Shown: positions 17,890 through 28,849, counted from the stretch's first letter. The stretch is DNA of 64,000 bases from Micromonospora sp. FIMYZ51 (GCF_038246755.1 NZ_CP134706.1:930001-994000), one strand, 5' to 3'. Numbers and translations are program-made. The notes: generated by a model from the letters alone, not told the origin.

Positions 17890-18642
17890 GTGGAACTTCT
17901 GCTGGTCGTAGTCCTCTTGGTGGTCCTCGGCGTCGGCGTGGCGCGGTGGCAGCGGCAGCGTGCGGCGCGTGACCTCGCCGACGTGCAGGCCGACGCGCGC
18001 CGCTGGTACGAGCGCCTCGGCGGACAGGTGATGAACCTCAGCGGCGAGGAACCGGCGGTGCGCCAGGCGCTTGCCGACGCCGCGGAGCGTTACCACGCGG
18101 CCGGTTCGCAGCTGGAGCAGGCGCGCAGCGCCACCCAGTACCGGCTGGCCCGGGAGACCGCGATCGAGGGCCTGACCTACATCCGGGCCGCCCGGGTGGC
18201 GCTCGGCATCGATCCGGGGCCGGACCTGCCGCCGTTGGCCGCCGCGAGCGGTGCCGGGCAGCTGACCGTGCCGCGCCAGGTGGATGTGCAGGGTCAGACG
18301 TTCAAGGCGGGCCCGCAGCCGGGCCGGGACACCCCGTACTACTACCCGGGCGGCCGGATGCAGGGCCGGCCGGTGCCGGCGGGCTGGTACTCCACGCCCT
18401 GGTGGAAGACCGCGCTGGGTGCCGGTGCTGGCGTCATCGGCGGCATGCTGATCGCCGACGCGCTCTTCTCGCCGTCGTTCGGCGACCCCGGCTACGACGC
18501 CGCCGCCGGCATGGGCGACACCGGCGGCGACTTCGGCGGTGGTGATTTCGGCGGCGGCGACCCCGGCGCCGGTGACTTCGGCGGCGATTTCGGTGGCGGC
18601 GACTTCGGCGGTGGTGATTTCGGTGGCGGCTTCGACATCTGA
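17890..18642 (+). CDS. Membrane-anchored protein with Gly-Asp-Phe repeat tail
   Basis: The protein has 250 residues from a GTG start. Residues 2-17 form a membrane helix (ELLLVVVLLVVLGVGV). A helical region of about 100 residues follows (ALADAAERYHAAGSQLEQAR), then a linker, a second hydrophobic stretch (ALGAGAGVIGGMLIADALF) and a C-terminal tail of about 50 residues built from GDFGGG repeats ending GGFDI. Related actinobacterial proteins exist, but their function is not known to me. The acidic glycine tail is likely disordered. Its 3' end faces ppc. Confidence 0.75.
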   Translation: MELLLVVVLLVVLGVGVARWQRQRAARDLADVQADARRWYERLGGQVMNLSGEEPAVRQALADAAERYHAAGSQLEQARSATQYRLARETAIEGLTYIRAARVALGIDPGPDLPPLAAASGAGQLTVPRQVDVQGQTFKAGPQPGRDTPYYYPGGRMQGRPVPAGWYSTPWWKTALGAGAGVIGGMLIADALFSPSFGDPGYDAAAGMGDTGGDFGGGDFGGGDPGAGDFGGDFGGGDFGGGDFGGGFDI

Positions 18643-18662
18643 CGCCCGACCGATCGGCAGCT

Positions 18663-18716
18663 GTTAAGAAGGGGCCCTTCCTATACCGCAGGCGTTAACA
18701 AGGGCCCCTTCCTTAC
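18663..18716. repeat. GGGCCC-type 54-bp repeat, copy 1
   Basis: Read on the minus strand it begins GTAAGGAAGGGGCCCTT and, after TTAACGCCT and a short spacer, repeats AGGAAGGGGCCC-like sequence ending in TTAAC. It lies 3 bases behind the ppc stop codon. Each half is centred on GGGCCC and can form a small hairpin. It separates two convergent genes and could terminate both. Confidence 0.85.
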
Positions 18717-18719
18717 TCC

Positions 18720-21509
18720 TCAGCCGGTGTTGCGCATGCCGGCGGCGATGCCGTTGACCGTGGTGAGCAACGCCCGCTCCAACGCCGTGCCGTCGCTGGG
18801 TGCGCGCCGCCCGCCCGGCGCGGTGACCATCGCCCGTCCGGCGGCACCCGAGTCGCGGTACTGCCGCAGCAGCGCCACCTGGAGATGGTGCAGCGGCTCC
18901 AGGTAGGTGTCGCGGACCGCCAGGGTGCGCTGGAGCACCGGAGAGTTCTCCAGCAGGTCGGGCGAGTCGGTGACGGCCAGCACCTCGCGCCGGGTCAGCT
19001 CGTACTCCTCCTCGATCTTGGCGAAGATCGGGTGCAGCCTCTTCGGGACCAGGGTCTCCACGTACCGGCGGGCGATGCCGAGGTCGGTCTTGGTAAGCAT
19101 CATCTCCACGTTCGACAGGAACGTGCGGAAGAAGTGCCAGTTGCGGTGCATCTCGGCGAGCACGTCGGCCAGGCCGGCCTCCCGGGCGGCGGCCAGGCCG
19201 GAGCCCACCCCGAACCAGCCGGGCACGATCTGCCGGGTCTGGGTCCAGCCGAACACCCACGGAATGGCCCGCAGCCCGGACAGGCCGGCACCGGTGTTGG
19301 GGCGCTTCGCCGGCCGGGAGCCGATGTTCAGTGCGCCGAGCAACTCGGTGGGCGTGGACGCCCAGAAGTACGCCGGCAGGTCCGGGTCCTCCACCAGCGA
19401 CCGGTACGACCGGTACGCCGAGGAGGACACCACGTCCATCGCCGCGTCCCAGCGTTCCAGCATCTCGGCGGGCTGCCGGGGCGCGGTGTGCAGCAGGGTG
19501 GCCTGGAGCACCGCGGCCACGGTCAGTTCCAGGTTCTCCCGGGCCAGCGCGGGCAGCGTGTACTTGTCGGAGATGACCTCACCCTGCTCGGTCACCTTGA
19601 TCGCGCCGTCCAGCGTGCCGTACGGCTGGGCCAGGATCGCGTCGTGCGTCGGCCCGCCGCCGCGACCCACCGTGCCGCCCCGGCCGTGGAAGAGCCGCAG
19701 GTGCACACCGTGCCGGGCGGCCACGTCCCGCAGCGCCCGCTGGGCCCGGTGAATCGACCACTGGCTGGTGGTGATGCCGGCCTCCTTGTTGGAGTCGGAG
19801 TAGCCGAGCATCACCTCCTGCACGTCACCCCGGGCCGCCACCAGCGCCCGGTACGCGGGCAACGACAGCAGTTCGTCGAGCAGTTCACCACCGGCGTTCA
19901 GCTCGGCGGGAGTCTCCAGCAGCGGCACGAAACCGATCCGGGCCCGCCCGCTGTGCACGTCCACCAACCCGGCCTCGCGGGCCAGTAGCACCGCGGCGAG
20001 TACGTCGTCCACGCCGAGGGTCATCGAGATGATGTACGACTCGATGACCTCGCTGCCGAACCGGTCCTGCGCCTCGCGGATGGTGCCGAACACGTCGAAC
20101 GTCTTGCGGGCCGACTCGCTCAACGGGGTGTCCGCAGTGGAGAGCGGCCGACGCCCGGTCAACTCGTCGGCGAGCAGCTTGGTGCGCTCCAGCCGGGTCA
20201 GCGCCGGGTAGTCGTCGACCTCGCCAACCGCCTGGTAGAACTGGGTGAGCACCTCGTGGTGCTTCTCGGCGTGCTCCCGGACGTCCATGGTCGCCAGGTG
20301 CAGGCCGAACGCGGAGACGGTACGGATGGTCGAGGCGAGCCGGCCGACGGCGGTGAGCTGGCCGGAGTTGCGGGCCAGCGAGGCGCGCAGCAGCTCCAGG
20401 TCGGCGATCAGCTCGGCGGAGCCGCGATAGTCCCGCCCCGGCACGTGCGGCGTGCCCTGCCGCAGCCGGGCGCGGGTGTTGGCCAGCTTGGCCCGTACGC
20501 AGCGGGCCTTGAGGCGGTACGGCTCCTCCGCGTTGACCCGCCGGAACCGGGGCGCCACCTCGGGCAGCGCGTCGAGGTCGGCGGCGAGGCTGGCGGAGAG
20601 GTCCAGCGACACCCCGCGCAGCCGGCGGGAGACCGACACCTCGTTGATCAGTTCCTCCATCGCCGCCTCGGTGGCGGAGAGCCCGTGCTCGTGCTGGATG
20701 GCCAGCACCTCGCGGGTCACCGTCGGGGTGACGAAGGGGTTGCCGTCGCGGTCCCCGCCGATCCAGGTGCCGAAGGTGAGCGGGCGGGCCGTCGGCGAGG
20801 TCTCCACGCCGAGGGTGCGCAGCGTCTCGGCCAGGTCGTCGAGCACCTGCGGGGCGGCCTCGGCGTACAGGTCGCGCAGGTAGTAGATGGCGTTGCGGGC
20901 CTCGTCGGTCGGATCCGGCCGGTCCAGCCGCAGCTCGTCGGTCTGCCACATCAGGTCCAGCAGCTCGGCCAGCCGCCGGTTCGCCGGGCCCTCGTCGCTG
21001 GCGCCGTAGAGGATCGCGTTGGCCGTCTCGGTGTCCAGCTCGTCGGCGATCGCGCGCAGCTTGGACAGGATCGACCTGCGGGCCGCCTCGGTCGGGTGGG
21101 CGGTGAAGACCGGGCGCACGGCCAACCGGCGGGCCACCGAGGCGATCTCCTCCGCCGGCACGCCCCGCTCGGAGATCATTTTGGCCGCCTGGTCCAGCCA
21201 GCCACCGTGGATCGCCCGGCGGCGACGCAGGTCGCGGGCCCGGTGCACCTGCTCGGTGATGTTGGCCAGGTGGAAGTAGGTGGAGAAGGCGCGGGCCAGC
21301 TTGGTGCCGGTGGTCACGTCCAGGCCACCGAGCCGGCTGGCCGCCGCCGGTGGGTCGGTACGGACCTGGGCGCGGATCTCCTCGACGAGGTCGAGCAGGG
21401 GGCGGCCCTCCTGGCGGGCCAACGTCTGCCCGAGCAGCGTGCCGAGGCGACGGATGTCGGCGCGCAGGGCGGCGTCCGGGCCATCATGATCGTGCTGGTC
21501 GGTCACCAT
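18720..21509 (-). CDS. ppc: Phosphoenolpyruvate carboxylase
   Basis: Ppc fixes bicarbonate onto PEP to give oxaloacetate, refilling the TCA cycle. The protein has 929 residues, the usual size. Catalytic His138 is in [30 protein letters not shown] and [14 protein letters not shown] are all intact, and the protein ends in the conserved GMRNTG needed for activity. The ATG at 21509 has GAGGAG close by, and the next codon, GTG, is a possible alternative. The gene is monocistronic, with a repeat element on each side. Confidence 0.98.
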   Translation of the reverse strand: MVTDQHDHDGPDAALRADIRRLGTLLGQTLARQEGRPLLDLVEEIRAQVRTDPPAAASRLGGLDVTTGTKLARAFSTYFHLANITEQVHRARDLRRRRAIHGGWLDQAAKMISERGVPAEEIASVARRLAVRPVFTAHPTEAARRSILSKLRAIADELDTETANAILYGASDEGPANRRLAELLDLMWQTDELRLDRPDPTDEARNAIYYLRDLYAEAAPQVLDDLAETLRTLGVETSPTARPLTFGTWIGGDRDGNPFVTPTVTREVLAIQHEHGLSATEAAMEELINEVSVSRRLRGVSLDLSASLAADLDALPEVAPRFRRVNAEEPYRLKARCVRAKLANTRARLRQGTPHVPGRDYRGSAELIADLELLRASLARNSGQLTAVGRLASTIRTVSAFGLHLATMDVREHAEKHHEVLTQFYQAVGEVDDYPALTRLERTKLLADELTGRRPLSTADTPLSESARKTFDVFGTIREAQDRFGSEVIESYIISMTLGVDDVLAAVLLAREAGLVDVHSGRARIGFVPLLETPAELNAGGELLDELLSLPAYRALVAARGDVQEVMLGYSDSNKEAGITTSQWSIHRAQRALRDVAARHGVHLRLFHGRGGTVGRGGGPTHDAILAQPYGTLDGAIKVTEQGEVISDKYTLPALARENLELTVAAVLQATLLHTAPRQPAEMLERWDAAMDVVSSSAYRSYRSLVEDPDLPAYFWASTPTELLGALNIGSRPAKRPNTGAGLSGLRAIPWVFGWTQTRQIVPGWFGVGSGLAAAREAGLADVLAEMHRNWHFFRTFLSNVEMMLTKTDLGIARRYVETLVPKRLHPIFAKIEEEYELTRREVLAVTDSPDLLENSPVLQRTLAVRDTYLEPLHHLQVALLRQYRDSGAAGRAMVTAPGGRRAPSDGTALERALLTTVNGIAAGMRNTG

Positions 21510-21580
21510 GCGCTCCTCACATGAGTACGAGGGACAGCGCTGTCCGACTCCCCCGATCGTATCCAGCTCAACCCCGATGA

Positions 21581-21634
21581 AAGGAAGGGCCCCTTGTTAA
21601 CGCCTTTTGTATAGGAGGGGCCCCCTCCTAACAG
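21581..21634. repeat. GGGCCC-type 54-bp repeat, copy 2
   Basis: It begins AAGGAAGGGCCCCTTGTTAA on the + strand and has the second half AGGAGGGGCCCCCTCCTAAC. Unlike the other four copies it is not behind a stop codon: it lies 72 bases upstream of the ppc start, in the 401-base gap that ends at the cyclase gene. Confidence 0.8.
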
Positions 21635-21771
21635 CTTGACCGCTCACGCATCAGCTGTCCGCACCTTCCAGTGCTGCTCAGGCGTTCGGTGCCGCCCCTA
21701 CTGGCGGCGGCGCGCCGGCCGTACCACCGCCCTCGCGGTGATCAAGCCCACGTCCCGCTCCTGATGTGGAT

Positions 21772-21813
21772 CTTGGTCCGAAACCGCCCTCATGGGGGCA
21801 CTTTCGGACCAAG
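21772..21813. repeat. 12-bp perfect hairpin in the ppc/cyclase gap
   Basis: CTTGGTCCGAAA (21772-21783) is perfectly inverted at 21802-21813, with a short inner CCC/GGG stem in the loop. The bases before it, GAT, make the left arm GATCTTGG, similar to the GATCTTGC arms at 7848 and 46988. Otherwise the 21510-21910 gap contains only copy 2 of the GGGCCC repeat and no credible gene. Confidence 0.7.
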
Positions 21814-21910
21814 AATCCCCACCGCTGGAACACGCCCGCGCGGACGGTGCGGACGGTTAGGCGGTGGGGTCGGCACCTGGGGCCGGTGTCGGGTCACTTC
21901 CCGCAAACGA

Positions 21911-22831
21911 TCACGTCGCGGGTTCCACCACGGCGTACGCGCGGACGGGGAAGGTGGCCATGCCGGCGACCCGGGGCGGGGCGGCGGTGAATCGGAAACC
22001 GTCGGGCGGCAGGGCGGCGAGCCCGGTCAGGTGTTCCACGATCGAGAGGCCGGCGGCCAGCAGGATGCTGTGCGCGGGGCGCTCACCGCCCGCCGCCGCA
22101 GACATGTCGTCGATGTTTATGGAGTCGATGCCGATCAGGGTCGCACCCGCGTCGACCAGGGCCTGCGCGCCGTCGCCGGTCAGGTAGGGCGCCTCCGACG
22201 CGGCGTACCGCTCGGTGCCGAAGTGGGTGTCCCAGCCGGTGTGCAACAACACCGCTTTACCGGCGACGTCGTACGGGGCCAACAGCAGGCGGTCGATCGC
22301 CCGGACGTCACCGGGAACCCGGACCACGATCCCCGGCAGGTCGACGAGCCGGTCCAGCGGTACGCCGGCCAGGTCGGCGCCATCGGCGTAGCGGTGGGCG
22401 GGGGCGTCCAGGTAGGTGCCGGTGTTGGCGATCATGTCGATCCGGGCGACCTGGAACTCGACGCCCGGGGCGTAGCGTTCCCGGGACCCCTCGAAGGTCA
22501 GCCAGTCGGTGATCCGGGGTGCCGGCCAGTGCGGCAGGGTGACCATCCCATCGGTGATCACGTGGCTCAGCTCGACCAGGCGGCGGCCCGCCCCCTCGCC
22601 GGGGGTCGCCACACCGCGACCGCCCCTGTGCGCTTCCTCGATGATCGTCTTGTTCGTGATCCGCACCTCGGCCACCATCAACAACCCGAGATGCCGGACG
22701 AACAGCGTGGCCAACTCCTCGTCGGTGACGTCGCGGCCCGGAATGTCCAGCCGGAACCCCTCGGTACGCAGGCTGCCCCCGTTGGCGAAGGTGACCGCTG
22801 CGTCGAACTGTGCCCGAAAATCCCCGTCCAT
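21911..22831 (-). CDS. Cyclase-family (kynurenine-formamidase-like) hydrolase
   Basis: The protein has 306 residues. Residues about 80-306 match the cyclase superfamily: [44 protein letters not shown] and [10 protein letters not shown]. The usual metal motif HxGTHxDxPxH reads [11 protein letters not shown] here, with the first His and the His after Thr replaced, so metal binding may be changed. An extra domain of about 75 residues precedes it ([20 protein letters not shown], then [16 protein letters not shown]), which I do not recognise. The substrate cannot be predicted. Confidence 0.8.
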   Translation of the reverse strand: MDGDFRAQFDAAVTFANGGSLRTEGFRLDIPGRDVTDEELATLFVRHLGLLMVAEVRITNKTIIEEAHRGGRGVATPGEGAGRRLVELSHVITDGMVTLPHWPAPRITDWLTFEGSRERYAPGVEFQVARIDMIANTGTYLDAPAHRYADGADLAGVPLDRLVDLPGIVVRVPGDVRAIDRLLLAPYDVAGKAVLLHTGWDTHFGTERYAASEAPYLTGDGAQALVDAGATLIGIDSINIDDMSAAAGGERPAHSILLAAGLSIVEHLTGLAALPPDGFRFTAAPPRVAGMATFPVRAYAVVEPAT

Positions 22832-23029
22832 CCTCGGCAGCCGACCACAACCGTCAACCGGCCGTCAAGATCTCTCCCACCTCCGTCGGTGGCCCGTACC
22901 GACGGAGCGGGGAGGTCGGCTGCCGTGGACGGCGGTGGATCGTCGGTCCGGGGCGATAGTGTCGACCGGTGTAACCCCCCGTCCGGCCGGACGCGGGGTG
23001 ATCGTCGTGCCCTCGCCTCGGAAGTGATC

Positions 23030-26000
23030 ATGACTGCGCTCACCGGACTGTTCGCCGCCGCTCTGGCCGACCCGGGCCTGGCCCGGGTCCGTGACCTGGC
23101 GCGCTCCGGTGCGGCCCAGGTCGACGGCCTCGACCTGACCGCCCCGCCGGCGCTGCGTCCGTTCGCGGTCGCCGCCGTGGCGGCGGACCCCGCTGGCCCG
23201 GCCAACGGCGCTGCCGCCCCGGCAGGCGCCCCGGGAGGCCGAGCGGCAGGCGCCCCGGCAGGCACCCCAGCAGGCACCCGGAGAGGCGGAGCGGCAGGCA
23301 CCCCGGGAGGCGGAGCGGCAGGCGCCCCGGGAGGCACCCCGGGAGGCGGGCTGGCAGGCGGGCCGGACAGCGGGGGAGCCGGGCGGCCGGTGCTGGCGGT
23401 CACCGCCACCACCCGCGAGGCCGAGGATCTCGTCGCCGCGCTTGGCAGTCTCCTCCCGGCCGAGCAGGTGGCGATCTTCCCGAGTTGGGAGACGCTGCCG
23501 CACGAGCGGCTCTCGCCGCGCTCCGACACCGTCGGTCGCCGGCTGGCGGTGCTGCGCCGGCTCGCCCACCCGGACTCGGCCGACGCGCACGGACGCACCG
23601 GGCCGCTGCGGGTGGTCGTGGCGCCGGTCCGGTCGGTGCTGCAACCGCAGCTCAAGGGGCTCGGCGACCTGGAGCCGGTGCGGCTGTCGGCCGGCGAGGA
23701 GGCCGACCTGGAGCAGGTCGCGCGACAGCTGACCGACATGGCGTACGCGCGGGTCGACCTGGTCACCAAGCGGGGCGAGTTCGCCGTACGCGGTGGCATT
23801 CTCGACGTCTTCCCGCCCACCGACGAGCATCCTTCCCGGGTCGAGTTCTGGGGCGACGAGGTGGAGGAGATCCGCACCTTCGCCGTCGCCGACCAGCGCA
23901 CCATCGAGCAGGTCGCCCAGCTCTGGGCGCCGCCCTGCCGGGAGTTGCTGCTCACCCCGGCGGTCCGCGAGCGGGCCGCCACGCTGGCGCAGCAGCATCC
24001 GGAGCTGGCCGAGATCCTGGACAAGCTGGCCGGTGGCGTACCGGTCGAGGGGATGGAGTCGCTCGCCCCGGCGCTGATCGGCGGTGACTCGATGGAGCTG
24101 CTGCTGGACTGCATGCCGGCGGGCACCCACGTGTTGCTCTGCGACCCGGAGCGGATCCGCACCCGGGCGCACGACCTGGTGCGTACCTCGGCGGAGTTCC
24201 TCGCGGCCAGCTGGGCCGCGGCCGCCGTCGGTGGCCAGGCCCCGGTCGACCTCGGCGCCGCCGCCTTCCGCACCCTGGCCGACGTCCGCACGCGGGCCGC
24301 TGACCTGCGCCAGCCCTGGTGGACGCTCTCGCCGTTCGGACTGGCCGAGCCGGCCGGCGCGGCGGCGACCCGGCAGCCGTGGGAGGACGAGCCGGAGCCG
24401 GTCGACGTCACCCCCGACGACGCGATCGCGGTGGCCCTGACCGCCCAGCCCGCGCCGCTCTACCACGGCGAGACCGCCCGAGTGGTCGACGACCTCAAGC
24501 GGTGGGCCGGTGAGGGCTGGTCGATCGCGCTGGTCTTCGAGGGGCACGGTCCCGCCCAGCGGGCAGTCGAGGTGCTCCGCGACGGCGGCCTCGGCGCCCG
24601 GCTGACCGAGGAGGTGCCGGCCGCGCCCGCCCCGGGCGAACTGCTTGTCACCTGCGGCAGCCTGACCGGTGGCTTCGTCGACGAGGCGGCCCGGTTCGTG
24701 CTGCTCACCGGCAACGACGTCACCGGTGGTCGGGGCGTCTCCACCCGGGACATGCGCAAGCTGCCGAGCCGGCGGCGCAACACCATCGACCCGCTCGAGT
24801 TGCGCGCCGGTGACCACGTGGTGCACGAGCAGCACGGCATCGGCCGGTACGTGGAGCTGGTGCAGCGTACGGTCAACGGTGCCTCCCGGGAGTACCTGGT
24901 CATCGAGTACGCCCCGAGCAAGCGCAATCAGCCGGGCGACCGGCTCTTCGTCCCCACCGACCAGCTCGACCAGTTGAGCCGCTACGTCGGCGGTGAGCAG
25001 CCGACCCTGCACAAGATGGGCGGCTCGGACTGGCAGAAGTCCAAGGCCCGGGCCCGCAAGGCGGTCCGCGAGATCGCCGCCCAGCTGATCCAGCTCTACG
25101 CCGCCCGCAAGGCGTCCAAGGGGCACAACTTCGGGCCGGACACCCCGTGGCAGCGGGAGCTGGAGGACGCCTTCCCCTGGCAGGAGACGCCCGACCAGCT
25201 CTCCGCCATCGAGGAGGTCAAGCGGGACATGGAGCAGAGCGTCCCGATGGACCGGCTGATCTGCGGAGACGTGGGCTACGGCAAGACCGAGATCGCGGTA
25301 CGGGCGGCCTTCAAGGCGGTGCAGGACGGCAAGCAGGTGGCCGTGCTGGTGCCCACCACCCTGCTGGTGCAGCAGCACTACAACACTTTCGCCGAGCGGA
25401 TGAGCCAGTTCCCGATCACGATCCGGCAGCTGTCCCGGTTCCAGACGCCGAAGGAGGCCGAGCAGACGCTGGAGATGGTGGCCAACGGCACCGCCGACAT
25501 CGTCATCGGCACCCACCGGCTGCTTCAGGCGGCCACCCGGTTCAAGTCGCTGGGGCTGGTCATCGTCGACGAGGAACAGCGTTTCGGCGTCGAGCACAAG
25601 GAGCACCTGAAGTCGATGCGGGCCGCGGTCGACGTGCTGAGCATGTCGGCCACCCCGATTCCGCGGACCCTGGAGATGGCGATCACCGGGATCCGGGAGA
25701 TGTCCACGATCGCCACTCCGCCCGAGGAGCGGCACCCGGTGCTCACCGCCGTCGGGGCGTACGACGAGCGGCAGGTGGCCGCCGCGATCCACCGCGAGCT
25801 GCTCCGCGACGGCCAGGTCTTCTACCTGCACAACCGGGTCGAGTCGATCGAGCGGACCGCCCGGCGGCTGCGCGAGCTGGTGCCGGAGGCCCGGGTCGCG
25901 GTGGCCCACGGCCAGCTGGGCGAGGACGCCCTGGAGCGGGTCATGGTCGGCTTCTGGGAGAAGGAGTACGACGTCCTGGTCTGCACCACGATCGTGGAGT

Positions 26001-26857
26001 CCGGCATCGACATCCCGAACGCCAACACCCTGATCGTGGAGCGGGCCGATTTGCTCGGCCTGGCTCAGCTGCACCAGATCCGGGGCCGGGTCGGCCGGGG
26101 CCGGGAGCGGGCGTACGCGTACTTCCTCTACCCGCCGGACAAGCCGCTCACCGAGCACGCCCATGAGCGGCTGGCCACCATCGCCCAGCACACCGAGCTG
26201 GGTGCCGGCATGTACGTGGCGATGAAGGACCTGGAGATCCGGGGCGCCGGCAACCTGCTCGGCGGCGAGCAGTCCGGGCACATCGAGGGCGTCGGGTTCG
26301 ACCTCTACGTGCGGATGGTCGGCGAGGCGGTGCAGGCGTTCAAGGGCGAGCGTCCCGAGGAGGAGACCGACGTCAAGATCGACCTTCCGGTGGACGCGCA
26401 CCTGCCGCACGACTACGTCGGCGTGGAGCGGCTGCGCCTGGAGATGTACCGCAAGCTCGCCGAGGCCCGCGACTCCGAGCGGCTGCGCGAGGTGGCCGCC
26501 GAGATGACCGACCGGTACGGCGAGCCGCCCGCCCCGGTGCAGAACCTGATCGCGGTGGCCCGGTTCCGGTTGCTGGCCCGACGCTACGGCCTGACCGACG
26601 TCAGCATGCAGGGCAAGCACCTCCGGTTCGGGCCGCTGCCGCTGCCGGACTCCAAGCAGCTGCGGCTCAAGCGCTACCACCCCGACTCGGTCTACAAGGC
26701 CGCGCTCGACCAGGTGAGTGTGCCCCGCCCGACCACTCGCCGGATCGGTGGCGAGCCGTTGCGCGACCAGGCGCTGCTGGAGTGGTGCGCCCAGCTCCTC
26801 TCCGACGTGCTCGGCGAACCCAGCCCGGCCCGGCCGGTCGCGGTCGCCGCGAGCTGA
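23030..26857 (+). CDS. mfd: Transcription-repair coupling factor
   Basis: Mfd removes RNA polymerase stalled at lesions and recruits UvrA. The protein has 1275 residues from ATG 23030. A UvrB-like N-terminal part is followed by the polymerase-interacting RID ([19 protein letters not shown], about 590), helicase motif I (GDVGYGKTE, about 745), the DEEQ box ([10 protein letters not shown], about 846), the ARGxIG-like segment [17 protein letters not shown] and a TRCF C-terminal domain. Residues about 60-120 are an unusual Ala/Gly/Pro insertion encoded by repetitive DNA. The frame is open further upstream but overlaps the cyclase gene. The downstream lipoprotein and mazG follow the usual actinobacterial order. 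Confidence 0.97.
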   Translation: MTALTGLFAAALADPGLARVRDLARSGAAQVDGLDLTAPPALRPFAVAAVAADPAGPANGAAAPAGAPGGRAAGAPAGTPAGTRRGGAAGTPGGGAAGAPGGTPGGGLAGGPDSGGAGRPVLAVTATTREAEDLVAALGSLLPAEQVAIFPSWETLPHERLSPRSDTVGRRLAVLRRLAHPDSADAHGRTGPLRVVVAPVRSVLQPQLKGLGDLEPVRLSAGEEADLEQVARQLTDMAYARVDLVTKRGEFAVRGGILDVFPPTDEHPSRVEFWGDEVEEIRTFAVADQRTIEQVAQLWAPPCRELLLTPAVRERAATLAQQHPELAEILDKLAGGVPVEGMESLAPALIGGDSMELLLDCMPAGTHVLLCDPERIRTRAHDLVRTSAEFLAASWAAAAVGGQAPVDLGAAAFRTLADVRTRAADLRQPWWTLSPFGLAEPAGAAATRQPWEDEPEPVDVTPDDAIAVALTAQPAPLYHGETARVVDDLKRWAGEGWSIALVFEGHGPAQRAVEVLRDGGLGARLTEEVPAAPAPGELLVTCGSLTGGFVDEAARFVLLTGNDVTGGRGVSTRDMRKLPSRRRNTIDPLELRAGDHVVHEQHGIGRYVELVQRTVNGASREYLVIEYAPSKRNQPGDRLFVPTDQLDQLSRYVGGEQPTLHKMGGSDWQKSKARARKAVREIAAQLIQLYAARKASKGHNFGPDTPWQRELEDAFPWQETPDQLSAIEEVKRDMEQSVPMDRLICGDVGYGKTEIAVRAAFKAVQDGKQVAVLVPTTLLVQQHYNTFAERMSQFPITIRQLSRFQTPKEAEQTLEMVANGTADIVIGTHRLLQAATRFKSLGLVIVDEEQRFGVEHKEHLKSMRAAVDVLSMSATPIPRTLEMAITGIREMSTIATPPEERHPVLTAVGAYDERQVAAAIHRELLRDGQVFYLHNRVESIERTARRLRELVPEARVAVAHGQLGEDALERVMVGFWEKEYDVLVCTTIVESGIDIPNANTLIVERADLLGLAQLHQIRGRVGRGRERAYAYFLYPPDKPLTEHAHERLATIAQHTELGAGMYVAMKDLEIRGAGNLLGGEQSGHIEGVGFDLYVRMVGEAVQAFKGERPEEETDVKIDLPVDAHLPHDYVGVERLRLEMYRKLAEARDSERLREVAAEMTDRYGEPPAPVQNLIAVARFRLLARRYGLTDVSMQGKHLRFGPLPLPDSKQLRLKRYHPDSVYKAALDQVSVPRPTTRRIGGEPLRDQALLEWCAQLLSDVLGEPSPARPVAVAAS
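23205..23390. repeat. Degenerate in-frame repeat inside mfd
   Basis: Short units such as GGCAGGCGCCCCGGGAGGC recur about ten times with variation, all in frame, giving a Pro/Gly/Ala/Thr-rich stretch between the first part of the UvrB-like domain and the segment starting [18 protein letters not shown]. Confidence 0.8.
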
Positions 26858-26943
26858 GCTCCGCGCCGGCTTCGGCGACCCCACCTGACCCCGGCCCGAC
26901 CGGTCGCCGCCGCGAGCTGAGCGCGTGCCGGCTTCGGCGAACC
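26824..26943. repeat. Duplicated 3' end of mfd
   Basis: The segment 26824-26881 includes the mfd stop codon (GCGAGCTGAGC). It recurs at 26891-26943 as a diverged copy holding CCGCGAGCTGAGC and GCCGGCTTCGGCGA. Only the first copy is used as the gene end. Confidence 0.75.
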
Positions 26944-26985
26944 CTCCCAGCCAGGGTGGGAAGTGGGCATGAGAGAGTGACGGGC

Positions 26986-27744
26986 ATGCGTGCTCGCCGT
27001 CTTGTCGCCGTCGCCAGCGTGGCGGTCGGCCTGGTCGCTCTCGCCGGTTGCCGTTCCGAGCCCGGTGTCGCCGCGTACGTCGGTGACCACCGGATCACCG
27101 AGGACGCGGTCACCGAGGTCATCGACGACGCGCGGGCGAAGAACCCGGCGCCGACCGAGACCTCCGAGCCGGCCGAGGTCCCGGCCGGAGCGGCACCTCG
27201 GCTGCCGGGGCGCAGCGAGGTGGTGAGCGTCCTGGTGCTCAGCGAGGTCTGTGACCGGGTCTCCGCCGCCGAGGGTTACCGGCCGCAGCGCGAGGTCGAC
27301 CCGGCCCAGATCGCCCAGGGCGTCGGCCTGAGCCCCGAAACCGATTACGTACGCCAGACCGCCGAGCTGTACGGCTGTCTGTCCGGCATTCCGGTAGGTG
27401 AGCCGGTGGCCCCGACCGAGCAGGAGTTGGCCGACCTGGTGGCCGCCGGCAAGCGGGCCGGCGCGGTGCCGGCCGAGGTGACCGTCGAGCAGGCCGCCGC
27501 CCAGCTCGACGGCGAGCAGCTTCGCTTCGCGCTGGCCAACCGCAACTCGCTGGCCCAGGCGGTCGACGCCTACGACGTGACCGTCAATCCCCGCTATCGG
27601 CCGCTGATCTTCCCGGTGCTGAGCTTCAGCGCGGAGACGCCGATCGTCGCGGTGGGCGTGCCGCTGGGTGAGCCGGGCTCGGGCGCGGTCTCCGACATCT
27701 CCACCCCGAAGCCGAAGCCGACGGCCGGCCCGACCGACGGCTGA
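26986..27744 (+). CDS. Lipoprotein with SurA-N-like region, between mfd and mazG
   Basis: The protein has 252 residues from ATG 26986, with GAGAG about 9 bases upstream. The signal peptide MRARRLVAVASVAVGLVA ends in lipobox LAGC, so it should be lipid-anchored outside the membrane. The first mature residues, AAYVGDHRITEDAVTEVIDD, resemble the opening of SurA/PrsA-type chaperones (a strand followed by a helix-rich domain). No peptidyl-prolyl isomerase domain follows; the end is a Pro/Lys/Thr tail. It lies 2 bases from mazG, so the two are co-transcribed. A folding role is inference. Confidence 0.8.
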   Translation: MRARRLVAVASVAVGLVALAGCRSEPGVAAYVGDHRITEDAVTEVIDDARAKNPAPTETSEPAEVPAGAAPRLPGRSEVVSVLVLSEVCDRVSAAEGYRPQREVDPAQIAQGVGLSPETDYVRQTAELYGCLSGIPVGEPVAPTEQELADLVAAGKRAGAVPAEVTVEQAAAQLDGEQLRFALANRNSLAQAVDAYDVTVNPRYRPLIFPVLSFSAETPIVAVGVPLGEPGSGAVSDISTPKPKPTAGPTDG

Positions 27745-27746
27745 GC

Positions 27747-28733
27747 ATGCCCCGGATCGTCCTGCTGGTCACCTCGCCCCGGTTGCCGGCGGGGCTGCTG
27801 ACGGCAGCTGCCTGGGACGTCGTACGCGCGGCACCGGTGCTGGCGGCGGCGGAGAGTGAGCTGACCACGGCGATCCGGGCGTCCGGCGCCCAGGTGCGGG
27901 TGCTCGACGGCCCGGCGGTGCCCGCATTGCTGGACTCGGCCGCAACGCACGGCACGGTGGTCTGGCTGGCCGGCCCCGCCGGTGACGAGACGCTCGCCCG
28001 CGAGCTGGGCCTGCGGTTGGCCCGCGAACCGGGTCTGGCGGAACTTGAGCTGATGTACGGCTCGTGGGATCCGCCGGGTGCCCGGCTGCTCGACGCGGTG
28101 GCCGTGCTGGACCGGCTGCTCTCGCCCGGTGGTGATCCGTGGAAGCGGGCGCAAACCCATCGCAGCCTGGCCGGGTTCCTTCTCGAAGAGTGCTACGAGG
28201 CGTACGACGCGATCATCGCCGGGGACACCGACGCGCTGCGCGAGGAGTTGGGTGACGTGCTGCTCCAGGTGGTGCTGCACGCGCGGCTCGCCGAGGAGTT
28301 GCCCGAGGACCGGCGGTGGACGGTGGACGACGTGGCCGGCGGGCTGGTGGAGAAGATGGTCCGGCGCAACCCGCACGTCTTCGCGGGTGCGGAGGCGGGC
28401 TCGCTGGAGGAGATCACCGCCAGCTGGGAGCGGATCAAGCAGGCCGAGAAGTCCCGCGACTCGGTGCTGGACGGCATCGCGCTCAGCCAGCCCGCCCTGG
28501 CCCTGGCCGCGAAGATCCTGGAGCGCACCGAGCGGGTCGGCCTGTCTGTGCCGCTCCCGTCGCCCCAGGCCCAGCCGGATCCCGAAGGCATCCTGGGCGC
28601 GACGCTGCTGGCCACCGTCGCCCAGGCCCGCGACGCGGGCCTGGACGCCGAGTCCGCCCTGCGCCACGCCACCCTGGCCCACGCAGACCTGATCCGCGCC
28701 ACCGAACCCCCATCCACCCACTCCGACCAGTGA
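27747..28733 (+). CDS. mazG: Nucleoside triphosphate pyrophosphohydrolase
   Basis: MazG removes pyrophosphate from non-canonical or oxidised dNTPs. The protein has 328 residues. The N-terminal 110 residues are an extra actinobacterial domain. The MazG domain starts at GGDPWKRAQTHRSLAGFLL and has the metal site EECYE with EELGD about 20 residues on, followed by RRNPHVF and WERIKQAEK. The C-terminal quarter is Ala/Pro-rich. ATG 27747 follows the previous stop by 2 bases. Position after mfd matches mycobacteria. Confidence 0.94.
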   Translation: MPRIVLLVTSPRLPAGLLTAAAWDVVRAAPVLAAAESELTTAIRASGAQVRVLDGPAVPALLDSAATHGTVVWLAGPAGDETLARELGLRLAREPGLAELELMYGSWDPPGARLLDAVAVLDRLLSPGGDPWKRAQTHRSLAGFLLEECYEAYDAIIAGDTDALREELGDVLLQVVLHARLAEELPEDRRWTVDDVAGGLVEKMVRRNPHVFAGAEAGSLEEITASWERIKQAEKSRDSVLDGIALSQPALALAAKILERTERVGLSVPLPSPQAQPDPEGILGATLLATVAQARDAGLDAESALRHATLAHADLIRATEPPSTHSDQ

Positions 28734-28837
28734 CAAGACGTTCGGGTCGGGAATCGGCTCCGACGGAGATGCGAACTTCTTGATCAACCGGGCGATTGCG
28801 GAGCCGGCGTTGGGAGGCGGGTGCGGGGTGGGGTGGT

Positions 28838-28843
28838 TAGGGT
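28838..28843 (+). promoter_or_regulatory. -10 box of a leaderless promoter
   Basis: TAGGGT lies 6 bases before GTG 28850, with only C/G bases between and no Shine-Dalgarno sequence. Confidence 0.65.
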
Positions 28844-28849
28844 CGGGGG

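Noticed and set aside
21671..23029. Upstream extension of the mfd reading frame by 453 codons
   Set aside because: It overlaps the well-supported cyclase gene on the other strand and has no domain likeness. ATG 23030 fits the family.
22865..26884. 1339-residue reading frame antisense to mfd
   Set aside because: It is a GC-rich shadow frame. The + strand has all Mfd motifs and normal codon use, and the antisense product is Arg/His/Gly-rich with no domain.
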